A DNA stretch of 35,100 nt from Candidatus Bathyarchaeota archaeon (GTDB taxonomy: Archaea; Thermoproteota; Bathyarchaeia; Bathyarchaeales; Bathycorpusculaceae), in NCBI GenBank assembly GCA_003141855.1, contig PLNS01000006.1:232359-267458 (forward strand). Direction: 5' to 3'. Below, piece after piece: positions 33,507 through 35,100 of the stretch. The notes under the pieces were generated by a model, which was not told where the DNA came from, ran no database searches, and saw nothing but the letters and a program-made list of their open reading frames with translations. The position numbers and the translations under genes were made by a program. How positions within the stretch are numbered: position 1 is the first letter of the stretch; every line of letters starts with the position of its first letter.

Positions 33507-33762
33507 CCTTTAAAACCGCATAACAAACACAGGAAACAGAAGTGACAACCCAATACGGTAAAAATCTACACCGAAAACCACCCTTACTGCAAACAGCACG
33601 CCCTAAATTAATATTAAATTCAGGGCAAGGCGAATCTAAATCGTAAGGACACTTTAGAGGCACATCTAAAAAATGAACACCAAAATTAAGAAACGCAGAG
33701 TTCTTATCAACCCTACTAACAACAGAACCAACAACAAACACACCGCTTTTCTTAATCATCAT
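33487..33762 (-). CDS. small Cys-containing protein, first gene of the rep cluster
   Basis: A 91-aa protein not assigned to a family. Cysteines lie in KCPYDLDSPCPEF and AVCSKGGFRCRF, again suggesting a zinc site. It overlaps the next gene by 20 bp and begins the leftward cluster. A TATA-like ACTTAAAAGTTA on the minus strand (about 33783-33794) lies 21-32 bases before its start, so it probably has a very short leader. Confidence 0.55.
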   Translation of the reverse strand: MMIKKSGVFVVGSVVSRVDKNSAFLNFGVHFLDVPLKCPYDLDSPCPEFNINLGRAVCSKGGFRCRFLPYWVVTSVSCVCYAVLKDGFLHV

Positions 33763-34144
33763 AGTCTCACATCAATCCAAATAACTTTTAAGTCTGCCAC
33801 CTAAGGAACTAAAGAAAATCGGCGATAAATCCCAAATTACTACCATAGCAACACCTCACCAAAAATGCTATAAATATCCGATTAACACAAAAAACGCAAA
33901 ACAAACAACAACAAAAAACAAAAAAAATTAGAATTTAAAAACAATAATAAAAATAATGCCATCCAAGAACACAAAATAAACAACAAATTAACCAGACTAA
34001 CCAATCAAACCAACAACAACAAACTAAACCAATCAAAAAACGACGATGCGCAAAGCCAAAACCTCAGAACGAACGGTACGCACAGCCAACAAAACCAGAT
34101 AAATTGAAAAGAAAATTCAATTCAAGAAAATTGAGGAAACATCT

Positions 34145-34199
34145 GAAACCCCCACGCGAGCCGCCACAGGTGGCGCAAGAAGCTCTACAAAGGGGTTTC
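34145..34199. other. nested hairpin, candidate rolling-circle origin or structured RNA
   Basis: The outer stem is GAAACCCC (34145-34152) with GGGGTTTC (34192-34199). Inside it, CGCCAC (34162-34167) pairs with GTGGCG (34170-34175) across two bases. The block is GC-rich in a strongly A-rich region of an element with a Rep gene. A second small hairpin CCCC-AATAT-GGGG follows at 34276-34288. The origin role is inferred; no nick site was identified. Confidence 0.5.
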
Positions 34200-34587
34200 C
34201 GACTTCCCATACCGTACCACGAAGAGTGAGTACAGTGATATGAAACGAAACAACGTAAACTACCCCCGACAATCCCCCCAATATGGGGAGAAGAAAATAT
34301 AACAAAATAAATACGACTACAACAACAATAAAAAAATAGTCAAAAAGGGCAACAGTTCAAGAACCCACACAATAAGCAACCCATAACAAAGCACAATCAC
34401 GCCAAAACATGAAGCACAAAATAAAAGCCTAAGACACAGGAACATGCAAACAGAGAAACCATCACAAACAAAAAAACAACTTATGGAAAACTACAGCATC
34501 GCCCTAACGCAAAGCTAAAACCCACCATAAACAACAATAATAAAATACGAAAACCGCATTAAACCAACATACAACAAATAAAAACAA

Positions 34588-34598
34588 AGTATATATTA
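34588..34598 (+). promoter_or_regulatory. strong TATA box of the small rightward operon
   Basis: AGTATATATTA is a near-ideal archaeal TATA element. A start about 25 bases downstream (near 34620) would fall in the partial palindrome CATTAT (34607-34612) / ATAATG (34625-34630), a plausible operator. Confidence 0.6.
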
Positions 34599-34671
34599 CA
34601 CTATACCATTATCCCAATATGAGAATAATGAAAAATGAAAACAAAAAAAGAATTAAAAGGTGAAAAATAAA

Positions 34672-34803
34672 ATGCCAAAAATCACATTCATACCAACAAC
34701 ACAAAACGAAACAGCACTTCGCAAACTCAACCGCAAAAAAGGCGACATATCCAACATAATAAACAAAGCCCTCGAAATGTACCTACCAAAAGAGGAAAAA
34801 TAA
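34672..34803 (+). CDS. small ribbon-helix-helix-like DNA-binding protein
   Basis: A 43-aa protein: one N-terminal strand (KITFIPT) and two helices (NETALRKLNRKK and GDISNIINKALEMYL). This is the size and pattern of a minimal ribbon-helix-helix repressor, like copy-number or transcription regulators of plasmids. The ribosome-binding site GGTGA (34659-34663) is 8 bases before ATG 34672. It is the first gene of a small operon and may repress its own promoter, which has a dyad at the expected start site. Confidence 0.72.
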   Translation: MPKITFIPTTQNETALRKLNRKKGDISNIINKALEMYLPKEEK

Positions 34804-34804
34804 A

Positions 34805-34957
34805 ATGAAAGAAGCACAATTATGGAAAAAAATAAACCAGCCAAAAGTCGAAGAGCTGATAATCCGCTTTGACCAAAATAAAAACCCATTATACATATCG
34901 GAAATAATAGACCCAAAAGACATACCAAAAATAACACGCGAAAGAAGGCAAAAGTAA
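34805..34957 (+). CDS. small charged hypothetical protein
   Basis: 50 aa, rich in Lys and Glu, with the sequence feature KVEELIIRFDQNKNPLYISEI and a basic tail. It begins two bases after the preceding stop, so it is cotranscribed and probably coupled. The function is unknown. Confidence 0.55.
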   Translation: MKEAQLWKKINQPKVEELIIRFDQNKNPLYISEIIDPKDIPKITRERRQK

Positions 34958-34960
34958 AAA

Positions 34961-35100
34961 ATGGAAACCCAAAATTTTTCAACCCGAAAAATATCAGCAA
35001 CAGAACCAAAACCAACAACAACAGAACAAAGAACAACCAAACAAGGAACAACAAGAGAACCAACCACAACAAACACCAGAGATTACTTAGACCAGAGGCA
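34961..35100 (+). CDS. hypothetical protein, truncated by window edge
   Basis: Open from ATG 34961 to the right edge (46 codons seen), starting 3 bases after the previous stop. The visible N-terminus is low-complexity, rich in Thr, Gln, Pro and Arg (repeated TT, QR and EP), and so looks disordered; a folded domain may follow beyond the window. The Thr/Gln bias partly reflects the ACA/CAA-rich composition of the element. Confidence 0.5.
   Translation, partial: METQNFSTRKISATEPKPTTTEQRTTKQGTTREPTTTNTRDYLDQR

Larger units (their letters stand above)
33763..34671. other. 900-bp non-coding A/C-rich region with GC-rich hairpins
   Basis: No gene is supported on either strand. The plus strand is extremely A-rich: in 34321-34380 I count 34 A, 13 C, 7 G and 6 T. 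Two GC-rich structured blocks stand out at 34145-34199 and 34274-34290. The rightmost part holds the promoter of the small operon. This is the natural place for the replication origin of the element. Confidence 0.6.

Noticed and set aside
1-35100. CRISPR arrays, tRNA and rRNA genes
   Set aside because: No regularly spaced repeats of 24-37 bp and no tRNA or rRNA signature sequences were seen on reading; a covariance-model scan was not possible here.

Overview
The window looks like a chromosome segment of an uncultured archaeon, most likely a Bathyarchaeia-type lineage. It carries eukaryote-like ribosomal proteins S25e and S26e, RNA polymerase subunit K, a group II chaperonin (thermosome) and a radical-SAM protein that matches tetraether lipid synthase. 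It also has a TrmB-type regulator, a TrpB2-type tryptophan synthase and a CDP-alcohol phosphotransferase. These assignments rest on motifs read by eye from the translations; no database was searched.

Layout. (1) 1-9720 is core: an HTH regulator plus membrane protein, TrmB regulator, Tes, S25e, two small conserved proteins, a DegT/DnrJ aminotransferase, an NAD-kinase-like protein, TrpB2 and a divergent HTH/ACT regulator. (2) 9787-14640 is one very large minus-strand gene of about 1617 aa: PD-(D/E)XK-like nuclease domain, P-loop NTPase, long helical C-terminus. This is the architecture of an Avs (antiviral STAND) protein. (3) 15393-17309 is a core island of thermosome and rpoK. Two diverged inverted copies of a roughly 140-bp repeat flank it (15092-15235 and 17481-17617). 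rpoK appears to start at ACG. (4) 17823-23022 is a second defence cluster: hsdS, hsdM, ptuA-like ATPase, ptuB-like HNH nuclease. No hsdR is present, so a type I-like methyltransferase appears coupled to a Septu-type effector pair. (5) 23254-30070 is core again: Mut7-C RNase, dihydroorotase, GH15 glycosidase, Rieske protein, CBS-domain protein, DUF4438 protein, S26e and CDP-alcohol phosphotransferase. (6) 30139 to the right edge is an integrated mobile element that runs out of the window. It has a tyrosine recombinase, a leftward overlapping cluster with an HUH rolling-circle Rep, and a small rightward operon beginning with a ribbon-helix-helix-like protein. Its + strand is rich in A and C whichever strand is coding.

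How the parts fit. The two defence modules sit on either side of thermosome-rpoK, and a copy of the same inverted repeat lies at each inner junction. The most interesting candidate system is the hsdS-hsdM-ptuA-ptuB cluster. In it the methyltransferase could mark self DNA while the PtuAB-like complex supplies the nuclease arm that HsdR normally provides. The Avs-like gene and the RCR element add to the picture of a genome under mobile-element pressure. No tRNA, rRNA or CRISPR array was recognised.
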